DNA of 64,000 bases from Bog-375 sp049698695 (GCA_049698695.1 JBAVYH010000092.1:12828-76827), one strand, 5' to 3'. Positions 37,469-47,389 are shown, numbered from the stretch's first letter. Translations and numbers: made by a program. Notes: generated by a model not told the origin, from the letters alone.

Positions 37469-38853
37469 CCCTTCGCCTCCTTCTGGACTTTGGCCTGCGG
37501 CAGCAGCGCGCGCACTTCAAAGATGGAGATCATCGGCAGCGCGCGCACAAACAGGAAGAACAGGACCATGAATAAGCCGATGGTGCCGGCATAGGTGGCC
37601 CAATCCCAGCGCGTCGGCCGGAAGATGCCCCACGAGGAGGTCAGAAAATCCTGCGCCAGGCTGCTGACGATGATCATGAAGCGCTCCAGCCACATGCCGG
37701 TGAGTACGATCATCGAGGAAACGAACAGCCACACCGGGTTGCTGCGCACGCGCTTGAACCACAGCATTTGCGGCGAAACGATGTTGCACGTCACCAGGAA
37801 CCAATACTGGAAGGCGTAGGGCCCCGTCATGCGGTGCCAGAAAGCGGCCCCCTCGTACGTGTTCCCGCCGTACCAGGCGAGGAACGTCTCCATCATGTAG
37901 GAGTAGGCGACGATCCAGCCGGTGGCCAGCATGATCTTGCCGCAATTGTCCAGGTGCTTAATGGTGATCAGGCCCTGCAAGCCATAGACCGAGCGCAGCG
38001 GAATCGCCAGCGCCAGCACCATGGCGAAGCCGGAATAAATGGCGCCGGCCACGAAGTATGGCGGGAAGAAGGTGCTATGCCAGCCGGGCAGGATGGCGAT
38101 CGTGAAGTCGAAGCTCACCACCGTGTGCACAGAAAGCACCAGCGGCGTGGCCAGGCCAGCCAGCAGCAGCGAAGCGGTGTCGAAGATGCTCCAGTGCCGC
38201 GCCGAACCGCGCCACCCCATCGCCATCATTCCGTAAATGGCGCGGCCGATCGGGTTCTTGGTGCGGTCGCGCAGCGTCCCCAGGTCGGGCATCAGGCCCA
38301 CGTACCAAAACAACAGCGAGACCGTGGCGTAGGTCGAAACCGCGAACACGTCCCATACCAGCGGGCTGCGGAACTGCGGCTGAATCGTCATGGTATTGGG
38401 ATACGGCAGCAGCCAATAGAACAGCCACGGGCGCCCCATGTGCAAAAGCGGAAACATGCCCGCGCAAGCCACCGCGAACAGCGTCATGGCCTCAGCGAAA
38501 CGGTTGATCGAGTTGCGCCAGCGCTGATTGAGCAGCAGCAGAATGGCCGAGATCAGCGTGCCGGCATGGCCGATTCCGATCCACCACACGAAATTCGTGA
38601 TGGCGAAGCCCCACATCACCGGCGTGCGGATGCCCCAGATGCCCACGCCCTTCACCATCAGTAGGGTTACCGCCAGCAGGAAGAGCATCAGCAGCGCGCC
38701 GCCGAAGCCGAAGGCCGCGAACCAGAAGAGCGGCGTTTTCCGCGTCAGCACCACGCTGGCAATCTGATCGGTGATGGTGCCGAAGGTGTAGCCCGGGGCG
38801 ATAATCTCGCCCGGCGCCGCCTGTTCGACTACGATTTGTTGGTCGTCCGCCAT
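37465..38853 (-). CDS. actC: Alternative Complex III quinol-binding subunit ActC (NrfD-like)
   Basis: The 462-residue protein has about ten membrane helices of the NrfD/PsrC type. Typical stretches are FAITNFVWWIGIGHAGTLISAILLL, FPLLHMGRPWLFYWLLPYPN and YMMETFLAWYGGNTYEGAAFW. It is the subunit where quinol is believed to be oxidised on the periplasmic side, next to the iron-sulphur clusters of ActB. It follows actB after nine bases and overlaps actD. Confidence 0.95.
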   Translation of the reverse strand: MADDQQIVVEQAAPGEIIAPGYTFGTITDQIASVVLTRKTPLFWFAAFGFGGALLMLFLLAVTLLMVKGVGIWGIRTPVMWGFAITNFVWWIGIGHAGTLISAILLLLNQRWRNSINRFAEAMTLFAVACAGMFPLLHMGRPWLFYWLLPYPNTMTIQPQFRSPLVWDVFAVSTYATVSLLFWYVGLMPDLGTLRDRTKNPIGRAIYGMMAMGWRGSARHWSIFDTASLLLAGLATPLVLSVHTVVSFDFTIAILPGWHSTFFPPYFVAGAIYSGFAMVLALAIPLRSVYGLQGLITIKHLDNCGKIMLATGWIVAYSYMMETFLAWYGGNTYEGAAFWHRMTGPYAFQYWFLVTCNIVSPQMLWFKRVRSNPVWLFVSSMIVLTGMWLERFMIIVSSLAQDFLTSSWGIFRPTRWDWATYAGTIGLFMVLFFLFVRALPMISIFEVRALLPQAKVQKEAKG

Positions 38854-38862
38854 CGCTCGTGC

Positions 38863-41800
38863 CTAATCCTCAATCTCCGGGTTGGGGTTGCGCAGCGCGG
38901 CCAGGTAGGTGGTCCGCGGCCGGGTGTTCAGATCCGCCAGCAGGCCGTAATTGCGCTGGTCGGCTTTCATTTTCGACACGCGGCTGTTCGGGTCGTTGAT
39001 ATCGCCGAAAATGATTGCCTCGGTCGGACAGGTGGCCTGGCACGCGGTCTGGATCTCTCCGTCCTGGATCTTGCGGTTCTGCCTTTCCGCATCGATCTTG
39101 GCCGCATTGATGCGCTGCACGCAATAGGTGCACTTTTCCATCACGCCGCGGCTGCGCACGGTCACGTCCGGGTTGCGCAGCAGCTTGAGGCTGGGAGTCT
39201 CGAAATCCGAAAACAGGTAGAAATTGAACCGCCGCACCTTGTACGGGCAGTTGTTCGAGCAGTAGCGCGTCCCGACGCAGCGGTTGTACACCATGTCGTT
39301 GAGCCCTTCGGCGCTGTGTGTCGTCGCTTGCACCGGGCAAACCAGTTCGCACGGGGCATCTTCGCACTGCTGGCAGGGCACCGGCTGGTTGTAGATCTCA
39401 GGCGCGTTCACCGGCCCGCTGTAATAGGAATCCACGCGCAGCCAGTGCATGGCGCGGCCGCGCCGTACCTGGTCCTTGCCGACCACGGCGATATTGTTTT
39501 CCGCCTGGCAGGCGACCACGCACGCGCTGCAGCCGGTGCAGGAGTTCAAGTCGATGGCCATACCCCAGGCGTGGCCTTCCTTGTAATTCCATCCCGGGTA
39601 GAGCGTCAGCCCGGCGGGCGGCGTTTCCGCGCCTTGGTGGACCGAACCCGGGTTCTTCAGATACTCGTCGAGATTACCCGCCTGAATGACGTGCCGTGTC
39701 GGATCGAGCGCGTGCTCGTTCTGGGTTGTCGCCAGCAGGTAGCTCCCATCGATCTTCTTCGCGGCGAGGCCGGTGTCGTGCCATAGGGCTTTAGCCGTGC
39801 GCAGGCCGTAAGGACTGAAGCCCATCCCGGTGCCGGCGCGGCCCGCCTTGGTGCGGCCGTAGCCCATGTGAACGGTGACGGAACCATCCGCCTGCCCCGG
39901 CTGCGCCCACACCGGCGCGCGCAACTTGCGGCCCTGGTAGGTGAGCTCGACCATCGGCACGCCCACGAAACCCACCTCCAGCGATTCTTTCAGCACGCCC
40001 AACTGATGGGCCGTCGCCGGGCTCATGATGGCTGCGTTGTCCCAGGTGAGCTTGGTGATGGGTTTGGGCAATTCCTGCAGCCAGCCCAGGTTGGCGAAGC
40101 GGCCATCATAAATCGTCGGATCGGGACGGAAAACGATTTCCAGCTTGCCTTCCAAGCGGTATTTGTGCGCCGGCGTGGCCAAAGCCGCGCCGTTGATGGT
40201 AGGCGTCTTGGTGGGCAGTGCCGAGTTGGCTACCACGCCATCGTGTACCGTGCGCCGCCACCAGGATTCGAAATCGGCGCCGGTGTGCTGCGCCGCCCAG
40301 TAACCCTTGACGATTTGATACCCGCCCGTCTCCGGCGCGTCGGTGAACATCTGCAACACCTGGTAAGCCGAGCGAGCGTCGTAGAGCGGCTGGATGAGCG
40401 GCTGCTGAATGGTGACTGTACCGTCGAAGGCGCGCGCGTCGCCCCAGCTTTCCAGGTAGTGCGTTTCCGGCAGGCGCCACTGGCAGATTTCGGAAGTCTC
40501 GTCGTCGTAGAGACTGAGGTGCGCGCGCACGCGGGCTTTTTGAAAACGATCCGCCAGGCCCAACTCCACCGGAGCGTTGAAGACCGGGTTTCCGCCCAGA
40601 ATCAGCAACAGGTCCACCGCGCCCGCATCCAGATCGCTGACCAGGTCCTCAAGTGAGGCCACCTGGTCCACCGGGCTGGCTTCGATGGGGTCGGTGTAGA
40701 ACACCGTCTTGCCCACGTTGCCGAGCTTCGCGTTCATCACGTGGGCCAAGGCGTGGACGATGGGCGGCTGGAATTCGCCGGCTATCACCAGGCTGGCGCC
40801 CGGATTGTGCATCAGGTCCTTAACGATGCCGCCCATCCACTTGTTGATGTCGCCGTTGTCGCTTTCCTTCGGGCCTTCAGCGGCGCCGAGGCCCGCGGCC
40901 AGCAGCCAGGCGAATTCCTCCACATCGCCGGCGCGTAGCGGAAGCCGGTGGTCGGCCTTGGTGCCGGTGGGAGTGGGCATCGGCTCCACCACATAGAGCC
41001 GGTTCATGCTGGTGTTACCGCCATCCTCGACGCGCCGCCGCGCCGCGAATTGGCGCGCGTAGCGCAGGCTGGCCTCGCCGGATGCCAGGAAGTCCGCGTC
41101 CAGCGAGACGATCACGTTGGCGTTGGCTACGTTGTAATAGGTATGGAGTGGCTCGCCGAATGCCAGCATAGCGGCCGTGCGTGCGCTGTGCGGTCCGGCC
41201 GGCTCCCATTGGTGCCACTTGGAGGCAGGAAACAGCTTCTTAATGGTCGCGAGCTGATCCGCCATCGCCGGCGACGTCACCGTTTCGGTGAGGATGCGGA
41301 TGCCGGCCCCACCGCTCGAACGCTGTTGCTCCAGCAAGCCGCGCAGCATTCCCAGAAAGTCCGCCCAGGAGCGGATTTCGCCGCCTTCGGACGCGGTGCG
41401 GCTCCGGTCCGGATCGTATAGTTGCAACACCGATGCCTGGCCGAACGCATCCAGTGCGCCCAGCGTGCCGGGGTGTTCCGGGTTGCCTTCCACCTTGGTG
41501 GGCCGCCCTTCGTGGCTTTCCACCAGAACACCGTTGGCCACGCCGCCCAGCGTCACCGCCGTGGCATAGAACAGCGGCCTGCCGGGAATCAACTCCTCCG
41601 GTTGCCGCACGTAGGGCATGATGTGCTCGGTGGGCTGGCGGGTGCACGCAGTCAGCCCGGCCAGCGCCAGCGACGCGCCCATCATCTTCAGAAAGTTGCG
41701 GCGCCCCTCGACGCTGTCTTCATCCTCGCTCCAGCCGATGGCCTGGCGGGGAAACTCGCGCTGCAACAGATCCTCGAATTCGGGCGTCGCAGCCAGGTCT

Positions 41801-41889
41801 TCCAGGTTGCGCCAGAACTCGCGCCCGCGCTTCGCCTCCAGGCGCGCCCGCGCCCCGGCCAGATCTAAGTATTTCGGTAAGTCGCTCAT
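38863..41889 (-). CDS. actB: Alternative Complex III iron-sulphur subunit ActB
   Basis: The 1008-residue protein joins a molybdopterin-oxidoreductase-like large domain (which in ACIII holds no molybdenum) to a four-cluster ferredoxin-like domain. A twin-arginine-like signal (GRRNFLKMMGASLALAGLTAC) lies near residue 63, behind an N-terminal segment typical of ActB. The C-terminal part has four cysteine clusters: CTGCSACVVACQAENN, CQQCEDAPCELVCPV, CVGTRYCSNNCPYKVR and CTYCVQRI with CQATCPTEA. The frame stays open to 42279, but ATG 41889 overlaps the actA stop (ATGA) and matches family starts. Confidence 0.95.
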   Translation of the reverse strand: MSDLPKYLDLAGARARLEAKRGREFWRNLEDLAATPEFEDLLQREFPRQAIGWSEDEDSVEGRRNFLKMMGASLALAGLTACTRQPTEHIMPYVRQPEELIPGRPLFYATAVTLGGVANGVLVESHEGRPTKVEGNPEHPGTLGALDAFGQASVLQLYDPDRSRTASEGGEIRSWADFLGMLRGLLEQQRSSGGAGIRILTETVTSPAMADQLATIKKLFPASKWHQWEPAGPHSARTAAMLAFGEPLHTYYNVANANVIVSLDADFLASGEASLRYARQFAARRRVEDGGNTSMNRLYVVEPMPTPTGTKADHRLPLRAGDVEEFAWLLAAGLGAAEGPKESDNGDINKWMGGIVKDLMHNPGASLVIAGEFQPPIVHALAHVMNAKLGNVGKTVFYTDPIEASPVDQVASLEDLVSDLDAGAVDLLLILGGNPVFNAPVELGLADRFQKARVRAHLSLYDDETSEICQWRLPETHYLESWGDARAFDGTVTIQQPLIQPLYDARSAYQVLQMFTDAPETGGYQIVKGYWAAQHTGADFESWWRRTVHDGVVANSALPTKTPTINGAALATPAHKYRLEGKLEIVFRPDPTIYDGRFANLGWLQELPKPITKLTWDNAAIMSPATAHQLGVLKESLEVGFVGVPMVELTYQGRKLRAPVWAQPGQADGSVTVHMGYGRTKAGRAGTGMGFSPYGLRTAKALWHDTGLAAKKIDGSYLLATTQNEHALDPTRHVIQAGNLDEYLKNPGSVHQGAETPPAGLTLYPGWNYKEGHAWGMAIDLNSCTGCSACVVACQAENNIAVVGKDQVRRGRAMHWLRVDSYYSGPVNAPEIYNQPVPCQQCEDAPCELVCPVQATTHSAEGLNDMVYNRCVGTRYCSNNCPYKVRRFNFYLFSDFETPSLKLLRNPDVTVRSRGVMEKCTYCVQRINAAKIDAERQNRKIQDGEIQTACQATCPTEAIIFGDINDPNSRVSKMKADQRNYGLLADLNTRPRTTYLAALRNPNPEIED

Positions 41890-42545
41890 CGGTGGCAAGT
41901 GGAACAGCTCGTCAACAGGTGCGTACTTTGTATGTGATATTCCGCCGTCAGTTGGCGCCCGATTTGCTCCTGGTCGCCCGCCGGCTGATAGCCCATGGTG
42001 GTGATAAACGCAACCGGCCGCAGCACTTTTTCCGGATGGCGGTGGCAGTCCAGGCACCAATCCATTTGCAGCGAAGCTACCGGCCAGGTGAGCGGCATCT
42101 TGTCCACCCTGCCATGGCAACTCTCGCAGCCCACGCCCTTGTTGACGTGAATGCTGTGGTTGAAGTAAACGAAATCGGGCAGGTCGTGGACGCGCGTCCA
42201 GCGGATCGATTGGCCGGTGCGGAAACTCTCGCGCACAGGCTCCAGCATCGGACTCGTACTCCAGATCTGGGAGTGGCAATTCATGCAGGTTTTGGTCGGC
42301 GGAATGCCGGCGAAACTCGATCTTTCCACCGACGTGTGACAGTAGCGGCAGTCCAGGCCCAACCCGCCGACATGATGCGCGTGGCTGAAGGGAATGGGCT
42401 GCTCGCGTGCCACGTAGGCGCGCGTACTGTATGCGCTGCGGTTCAACCTGTCGGCGGCCCAGCCCAAAAACGCCAGCGCGAATACCGCGCCATAGACTGA
42501 CATGCGCGCGAACGCGTTCGCGCTCTTATGAAAAATCTGGGCCAT
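41886..42545 (-). CDS. actA: Alternative Complex III pentaheme cytochrome c subunit ActA
   Basis: The 219-residue protein has an N-terminal membrane anchor (VYGAVFALAFLGWAADRL) and five CxxCH heme motifs (CRYCH, CMNCH, CESCH, CLDCH, CSTCH), the exact number expected for ActA. It is the first gene of the actABCDEF-sco-cox operon and passes electrons within the periplasmic part of the complex. Upstream, 42546-42723 holds the probable operon promoter, but no strong -35/-10 pair was recognised. Confidence 0.95.
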   Translation of the reverse strand: MAQIFHKSANAFARMSVYGAVFALAFLGWAADRLNRSAYSTRAYVAREQPIPFSHAHHVGGLGLDCRYCHTSVERSSFAGIPPTKTCMNCHSQIWSTSPMLEPVRESFRTGQSIRWTRVHDLPDFVYFNHSIHVNKGVGCESCHGRVDKMPLTWPVASLQMDWCLDCHRHPEKVLRPVAFITTMGYQPAGDQEQIGRQLTAEYHIQSTHLLTSCSTCHR

Positions 42546-42723
42546 GGGGCGCTACCTTCGCCCCATTTCCACTGTCAGAATGTTGTTAGTCTGCATTAGT
42601 AAGAAGACAGCAACCCCCGCAACCCTGCTTGTCGACATGCCCTCGGTCCCCAGACCCAATCCCTCTTAGAGATGCAAAACTTGTTACGAAGTTCCAAGCT
42701 AATCGCGTTACCGCATCGTTTCA

Positions 42724-43860
42724 CTAACTCCGTGCGTAGAGAAACACGGAATTCTCCTGACGGCTGCCGCCATCGCTGGTGCAAACGGCAAACTGCGCCA
42801 CCTGCTTCGCCTTGACTGATGATTTATCCCACAGCGAAGCGCCCGCATACTCCCCATCCTTGCGCAGCGCATAGAATCTCAGGTCGATAGCTTCCAACCG
42901 GCTCCGGTCATGATTAAAGTTGCGCGCCACGCGTTGCAACGCGTCGAGCGCCGCATCTTTGGGCGTCATCCCGTGCCGCATGTTTTCGACGATCGTGCTC
43001 GCGCCGCAAACCCTAAGGTTTTCCTCGCCGCGCCCGGTGGAACCGGCGCCGCCGACATCCTGATCCAGCCACAAGCCGCCGCCGATAATGGGTGAGTCGC
43101 CCACGCGGCCGGAAATCTTCCACGCCAGGCCGCTGGTGGTGGTAACCGCCGACATTTCGCCCTTCTCGTTTAGCGCGATGCAATTGATGGTGCCATGCGG
43201 CGGGTGATATGCGTTCTCGATCGCTTCCAGCAGCAGTTCCTCGCTCGCCCAGGGAAACTCCCTCTTCAGTTCCCGGAGGGAAGCTGCCTTCTGTTGTTCG
43301 GGCGGCGCATCCAGGCCGGGCCCCCAGTTGTTGTGGCCCTCACGATCGCGCAGCGACCTCTTCCACACCAGCCATTGCAGGCGCGCTTCTTCAGTCAGCA
43401 GGTTCTCTTCCTGAAAGCCCTCGGCCTTGGCGAACTTGAGCGCGCCGGCGCCGACCAGCATCATGTGATCGGTATCTTCCATAACGCGCTGCGCCACCTT
43501 GGAAGGAGTCTTGATGCCCTCGAGAGCGCCCACCGCGCCCATGCGGCGGCTCGGCCCGTGCACCACGCTGGCATCCAGTTGTACCACGCCGTCCTCGTTG
43601 GGCAAACCGCCATAGCCGACGCTGGTGTCTCGCGGGTCCAGCTCCACGATGTTGACTCCGGCCACCACCGCGTCCAGCGTGTCACTTCCGGCCTTAATCA
43701 ACTCCATCGCCTTGGCACAGCAGTTGACGCCGCCATTGAAACGGTTGGCGCTTGAAATCACAACCGCGCGCGGATCCGGTTTCGCCGACACCATGCGGAT
43801 CGCCGGCAGCGCCGCGGCGCTCAACATTACCGATCTGCGACTCAGGCTAATTCCGCTCAT
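42724..43860 (-). CDS. N-terminal-nucleophile asparaginase (glycosylasparaginase/isoaspartyl peptidase family)
   Basis: The 378-residue precursor has a signal-like N-terminus with a twin-arginine-type start (SLSRRSVMLSAAALPA). The autocleavage site is in HPPHGTINCIALNEKG, where Thr224 becomes the catalytic N-terminal residue. Downstream SGLAWKISGRVGDSPIIGGG matches the substrate-binding region of aspartylglucosaminidases. Family members split GlcNAc-Asn bonds or isoaspartyl peptides. Several acidobacterial and flavobacterial homologues are exported. The gene is alone, with opposite-facing or unrelated neighbours. Confidence 0.92.
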   Translation of the reverse strand: MSGISLSRRSVMLSAAALPAIRMVSAKPDPRAVVISSANRFNGGVNCCAKAMELIKAGSDTLDAVVAGVNIVELDPRDTSVGYGGLPNEDGVVQLDASVVHGPSRRMGAVGALEGIKTPSKVAQRVMEDTDHMMLVGAGALKFAKAEGFQEENLLTEEARLQWLVWKRSLRDREGHNNWGPGLDAPPEQQKAASLRELKREFPWASEELLLEAIENAYHPPHGTINCIALNEKGEMSAVTTTSGLAWKISGRVGDSPIIGGGLWLDQDVGGAGSTGRGEENLRVCGASTIVENMRHGMTPKDAALDALQRVARNFNHDRSRLEAIDLRFYALRKDGEYAGASLWDKSSVKAKQVAQFAVCTSDGGSRQENSVFLYARS

Positions 43861-44056
43861 CAGCGCGTCTCTTTTCGAGGCGGCCGCCTGCGAACTGCCG
43901 CGGCGGCCCGCCCTGCCTCTGAGAAAGATTTACATTATGGCACAGCCCGAGCGGGATGGAGTACTCCGGTTTTTGGTTGCGCGTGCGGCTGCGCACGGAG
44001 ATACGAGCGCAAGGGCGTGGTTCGTCGCCAGAGCACAGCATCACGCGGCCGGAGAC

Positions 44057-45429
44057 CTAACGGGGCGGCGGTCCCCACGGGCCGGCCAGCGGAGCGGGTG
44101 GATCGGCGACAGACTGGAAGCGGAGCAAGCGCAAGCTATCGCCAGCGCGGGCGGAGACGAGCGGCATGGCGCCATCGGCGAGAATGCGTTTCGCCCGGCG
44201 CTCGGAGAGGCAGACTTCCGCTGGCGACGGCCGGTGGCTCTTGCCATCGAATAGATAGGTGTGGGCCGGTAGTTGTTCGAGGCGGCGGACCTGGTCCGGG
44301 CGCATGCTCCATCCGTGATGCAGAAATGCCTGGCCGAGCAGGCAGACGCAGGCGACGGCCGGGCTGCCCCAGAGATAAGCTTCGTGCACCGGCGGCAAAG
44401 GCATCTCCTCAAAGGCAAGAGACGCGATTTCTCCCGTGGCGCCGCCGTAGGGAAGGCGCAGCAGGAATCGCGGCAAGGCCACTCCCAGCCAGCGGGCGTC
44501 CGGGTCGGCGCGCAGCCAGCGCCATGCCGCGTCGGCGGTTTCATCCAGCGAGAGGCGCCAATCGTCGGGATTCGGTGTGTCCGCGATCGATGCGCATCCC
44601 GCCAGGCGAGCATCGATTTCCGCCAACACCGGCCCACCGGCGCGGCGGCTCGCCGCGGCCAGGTGCGCCAGCAACCGGCAATCGCGTGGCTCAGGCGCGA
44701 ACCGGTGCAGACAAGCCGCCACCGACCAGCCTGCCGGCGGAAGATCCCACAACTCCTCTTTGGCGGCGTCGATCAGTTCGATCCGCAGATCCGCCCGCGT
44801 GCCGATTCCACCTTTTGAAATGCAGCGTGCGCCAGGCAAGCCCGCATCAGCGCGCCGGTGGCCGCATCCACCGCGGCGGTGCATTCTTCCGGGCTCGGCT
44901 CGGGGCTCGGAGACAGATGCGCCGCCACGCTGCGCCGGATGAAATCGTCCCAGCCGGCAGCCGGGTCCGGCGCGGGCTGGGCCGCGGCGGATCCGCCGGG
45001 CGCCCAGTCCAGTGAAGCGTTGGAAAAGGCGCCGGGTGCCGGGTCCGCGAACTGAGTCCCCAAAAACCTGGCTGCCGCCGGGAACATCGCCGGGTCCGCC
45101 AGTTGCGCGCGCAGCCGCGCGAACGCCTGAAACACCGGTAACCGCTCCTGCAAAGCATCGGGATGAAAATCGTCGAGCGAGCGGAAGGGAATCTCGATGG
45201 GCGTATCGGCAATGGTCAAGTGCACGGCTACGTCGAAGCGCTCCACGACTTCTTCGATATTGTCGGAATCGATCGGTACCGGCGCCGTCGGGCGGCGCGG
45301 TGTGGCACGGCCTGCGTGCCCGCTGAAATCGCCCAGCAGCGCGATCCGGAATGGCTTGCCAGTAGTGTCCGAAGGCGCAGCCTTCCTTCGGGTCTCCAGT
45401 CCGATATCGATTTCCGCGGAGGCGGGCAT
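44057..45429 (-). pseudogene. Broken TssB-TssC-type contractile sheath fusion gene
   Basis: Two frames cover one ancestral protein. The first (44773-45429, 218 residues) holds a TssB-like sheath domain (PFRIALLGDFSGHAG, then PIDSDNIEEVVERFDV, PFRSLDDFHPDALQERLPVF) and the beginning of a TssC-like domain up to FQKVESA. The second (from about 44823 down to 44057) continues TssC in another frame: DLRIELIDAAKEELWD, PRFLLRLPYGG, HEAYLWGSPAVACV, QLPAHTYLFDGK. At the junction about 14 family residues (the WRGL.. segment) are missing together with the reading frame, so a roughly 40-base deletion is inferred. No other type VI secretion gene is nearby, so this is probably a decayed orphan of a sheath-like system. 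Confidence 0.7.
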
Positions 45430-45604
45430 AGCTTCCTTGTTCCTGAACCTGGAAAAGAGTTATCCGCTGCCGGACACCGGTTTATCCATACTAAACCAAC
45501 TGTTCTAGTACGTCGATACGTTTGGCTTGTTTTTCGGTGGTCGATCTGATGTTTGGGCCGCTACCTCGTGCCAGAACTGGCTGATTCCCCGGCTATAATT
45601 CGGT
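45430..45604. promoter_or_regulatory. Divergent promoter region of the sheath gene and hemD
   Basis: The 175-bp gap separates two divergent genes. TATAAT at 45594-45599 is a perfect -10 box lying five bases before the hemD ATG. No other gene or repeat was seen. Confidence 0.4.
45594..45599 (+). promoter_or_regulatory. Consensus -10 box TATAAT for a leaderless hemD transcript
   Basis: TATAAT matches the consensus at all six positions and ends five bases before ATG 45605, so transcription should begin at or immediately beside the start codon. No Shine-Dalgarno sequence precedes the ATG. Confidence 0.55.
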
Positions 45605-46405
45605 ATGTCGTTCCAAGGCATGCGAGTGGTGGCGTTTGAGAGCCGGCGCGCGGCGGAAATGGCGGAGCTGGTTCGCAAGCAGGGTGGGCAGCCGTTTGTT
45701 GCGCCGGCGATGCGCGAGGCGCCGGTCGAAAACAACGCCGCCGCATTCGCTTTTGCCGAGCGGCTATTCGCGGGCGAATTCGATACCGTGATGCTGCTGA
45801 CGGGTGTCGGCACGCGGCAACTGAATCGGGTGCTCGAGACGCGCTATCCCGCAGGTGCCTTCACTGACGCGCTACGCCGGGTCACGCTGGTTGCGCGGGG
45901 CCCGAAACCGGTGGCGGCGCTGCGCCAGATGGGTTTGACGCCGTCGATTGTGGCGCCGGAGCCGAACACGTGGCGCGAGCTGCTGGCCGCCACGGCGAAT
46001 TGCGCCGGCCGCCGGATCGCGGTGCAGGAGTACGGCCGCTCGAATCCGGAGCTGCTGGCGGCGCTGGCCGCGCGCGGCGCCGAAGTAACCGCAGTCCGCG
46101 TGTATCAGTACGACCTGCCGGAGAATGCCGGCCCGTTGCAGGAGGCCGCGCGCCGGCTGGCCGCGGGTGAGTTCCAGGTCGCCCTGTTCACCACGGCGGT
46201 CCAGATCGCGCACGTCGTCAGGGTGGCAGCAGAGCAGGGGATTGAACCCGCCATGCTGGAAGGCCTGCGCAAATGCCTGATCGGCTCCATCGGCCCCACC
46301 ACCACAGAAGCGCTGGAGGAATTCGGCGTTCATCCCAACCTGGAGCCGTCGCACCCCAAAATGGGTCTGCTGGTGATGGAAACCGCTGCACAGGCCGGCC
46401 AGTGA
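45605..46405 (+). CDS. hemD: Uroporphyrinogen-III synthase
   Basis: The 266-residue protein has the two-lobed HemD fold pattern. It opens with MRVVAFESRRAAEMAELVRK and contains LLTGVGTRQLNRVLE, then VQEYGRSNPELLAALAARGAEVTAVRVYQYDLPE and ALFTTAVQIAHVVRVA. The closing SIGPTTTEALEEFGVHPNLEPSHPKMGLLV is well conserved. It converts hydroxymethylbilane to uroporphyrinogen III in heme and siroheme synthesis. It stands alone, away from other hem genes. Confidence 0.88.
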   Translation: MSFQGMRVVAFESRRAAEMAELVRKQGGQPFVAPAMREAPVENNAAAFAFAERLFAGEFDTVMLLTGVGTRQLNRVLETRYPAGAFTDALRRVTLVARGPKPVAALRQMGLTPSIVAPEPNTWRELLAATANCAGRRIAVQEYGRSNPELLAALAARGAEVTAVRVYQYDLPENAGPLQEAARRLAAGEFQVALFTTAVQIAHVVRVAAEQGIEPAMLEGLRKCLIGSIGPTTTEALEEFGVHPNLEPSHPKMGLLVMETAAQAGQ

Positions 46406-46490
46406 GCCTTCAGTGAGTCTTGAGTGTGCGGCCGGATAAGTTTCGTTACCGGATTCTGCGAGACTCTTTAGATAGAGAGGAGTCTTTGCC

Positions 46491-47267
46491 GTGACCATGT
46501 CTTCTCAATCCCCGTCTGGCCAAACCTGGAACGCGGCTGGCTATGCCGCGAACGCCCACTTCGTGCCCGCGCTCGGGCAACCGGTGTTGGAATTGCTCCA
46601 GGCCCGGCCCGGTGAGCGCATCCTCGACTTGGGTTGCGGAGACGGAGCGCTCACCGAGAAGTTGGTTGCGCTGGGTGCGCAGGTGGTGGGCATCGACAGT
46701 TCTGCGGACATGATCGCGGCCGCGCGCCAACGGGGCCTTGACGTGAGGATGATGGATGCCAGATCACTGACCTTCGACAACGAGTTCGACGCGGTCTTTT
46801 CCAATGCTGCGCTGCACTGGATCAAAGACGATCCGGACGCGCCGGTCGGGGGTGCCTTCCGTGCCCTGAAAGCCGGCGGGCGGTTTGTGGGCGAGTTAGG
46901 CGGCCATGCGTGCGTCGGCGCGATTACGGTTGCGCTGGTGGCGGTTCTCGAGCGCCGCGGCATCAGGGACGCCGCATCGTGGGTTCCCTGGTACTTCCCG
47001 ACGGTGGACGAATACGAAACCCGTCTCCGGCGAGCCGGGTTTGTGCCGCAAAGTGTGCAGCTGGTTCCACGGCCCACGGCGCTCGAATGCGGAATGCGCG
47101 GATGGCTGGAAACGTTCGCCAATCCGTTCTGCGCGGCGTTGCCGCAAGGTGAGCGCAGCACGTTTCTCGATGACGTCACGGCGATGCTGAAGCCCGTTCT
47201 GTGCGATACGCAGGGCCGCTGGACCGCGGATTACATTCGCCTTCGTTTTGCGGCTGTGAAAACCTAA
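46491..47267 (+). CDS. Class I SAM-dependent methyltransferase (trans-aconitate methyltransferase-like)
   Basis: The 258-residue protein has motif I ILDLGCGDGALTEKLV, motif II VVGIDSSADMIAAARQRGLDVRMMDA and a motif III-like FDAVFSNAALHWIKD. This order matches the Tam/UbiE-like small-molecule methyltransferases. GTG 46491 follows GAGAGGAG at eight bases and is preferred; ATG 46497 is two codons later. The substrate is unknown. Confidence 0.85.
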   Translation: MTMSSQSPSGQTWNAAGYAANAHFVPALGQPVLELLQARPGERILDLGCGDGALTEKLVALGAQVVGIDSSADMIAAARQRGLDVRMMDARSLTFDNEFDAVFSNAALHWIKDDPDAPVGGAFRALKAGGRFVGELGGHACVGAITVALVAVLERRGIRDAASWVPWYFPTVDEYETRLRRAGFVPQSVQLVPRPTALECGMRGWLETFANPFCAALPQGERSTFLDDVTAMLKPVLCDTQGRWTADYIRLRFAAVKT

Positions 47268-47332
47268 TGACGCGGGAGGATGGCCAGCGGGCGCCGAGTT
47301 ACGGTTTTTATGCAGAAAACGGAACCGCCAGG

Positions 47333-47389
47333 GTCCACAACATTTTGTGGTATTTATGTTTTATGAGTACAAAATGTGGAGGGGTGGAC
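47333..47389. repeat. AT-rich inverted repeat between methyltransferase and hfq-like gene
   Basis: Nested inverted repeats: GTCCAC (47333-47338)/GTGGAC (47384-47389) and ACATTTTGT (47340-47348)/ACAAAATGT (47369-47377). The enclosed stretch is conspicuously AT-rich for this GC-rich region. It may be a bidirectional transcription end for the convergent genes or the relic of a small insertion. No T-run typical of a strong terminator follows. Confidence 0.45.

Noticed and set aside
45455..45490. Two TTATCC sequences resembling DnaA boxes upstream of hemD
   Set aside because: Neither matches TTATNCACA fully, no AT-rich unwinding region is nearby, and no dnaA or dnaN gene is in the window.
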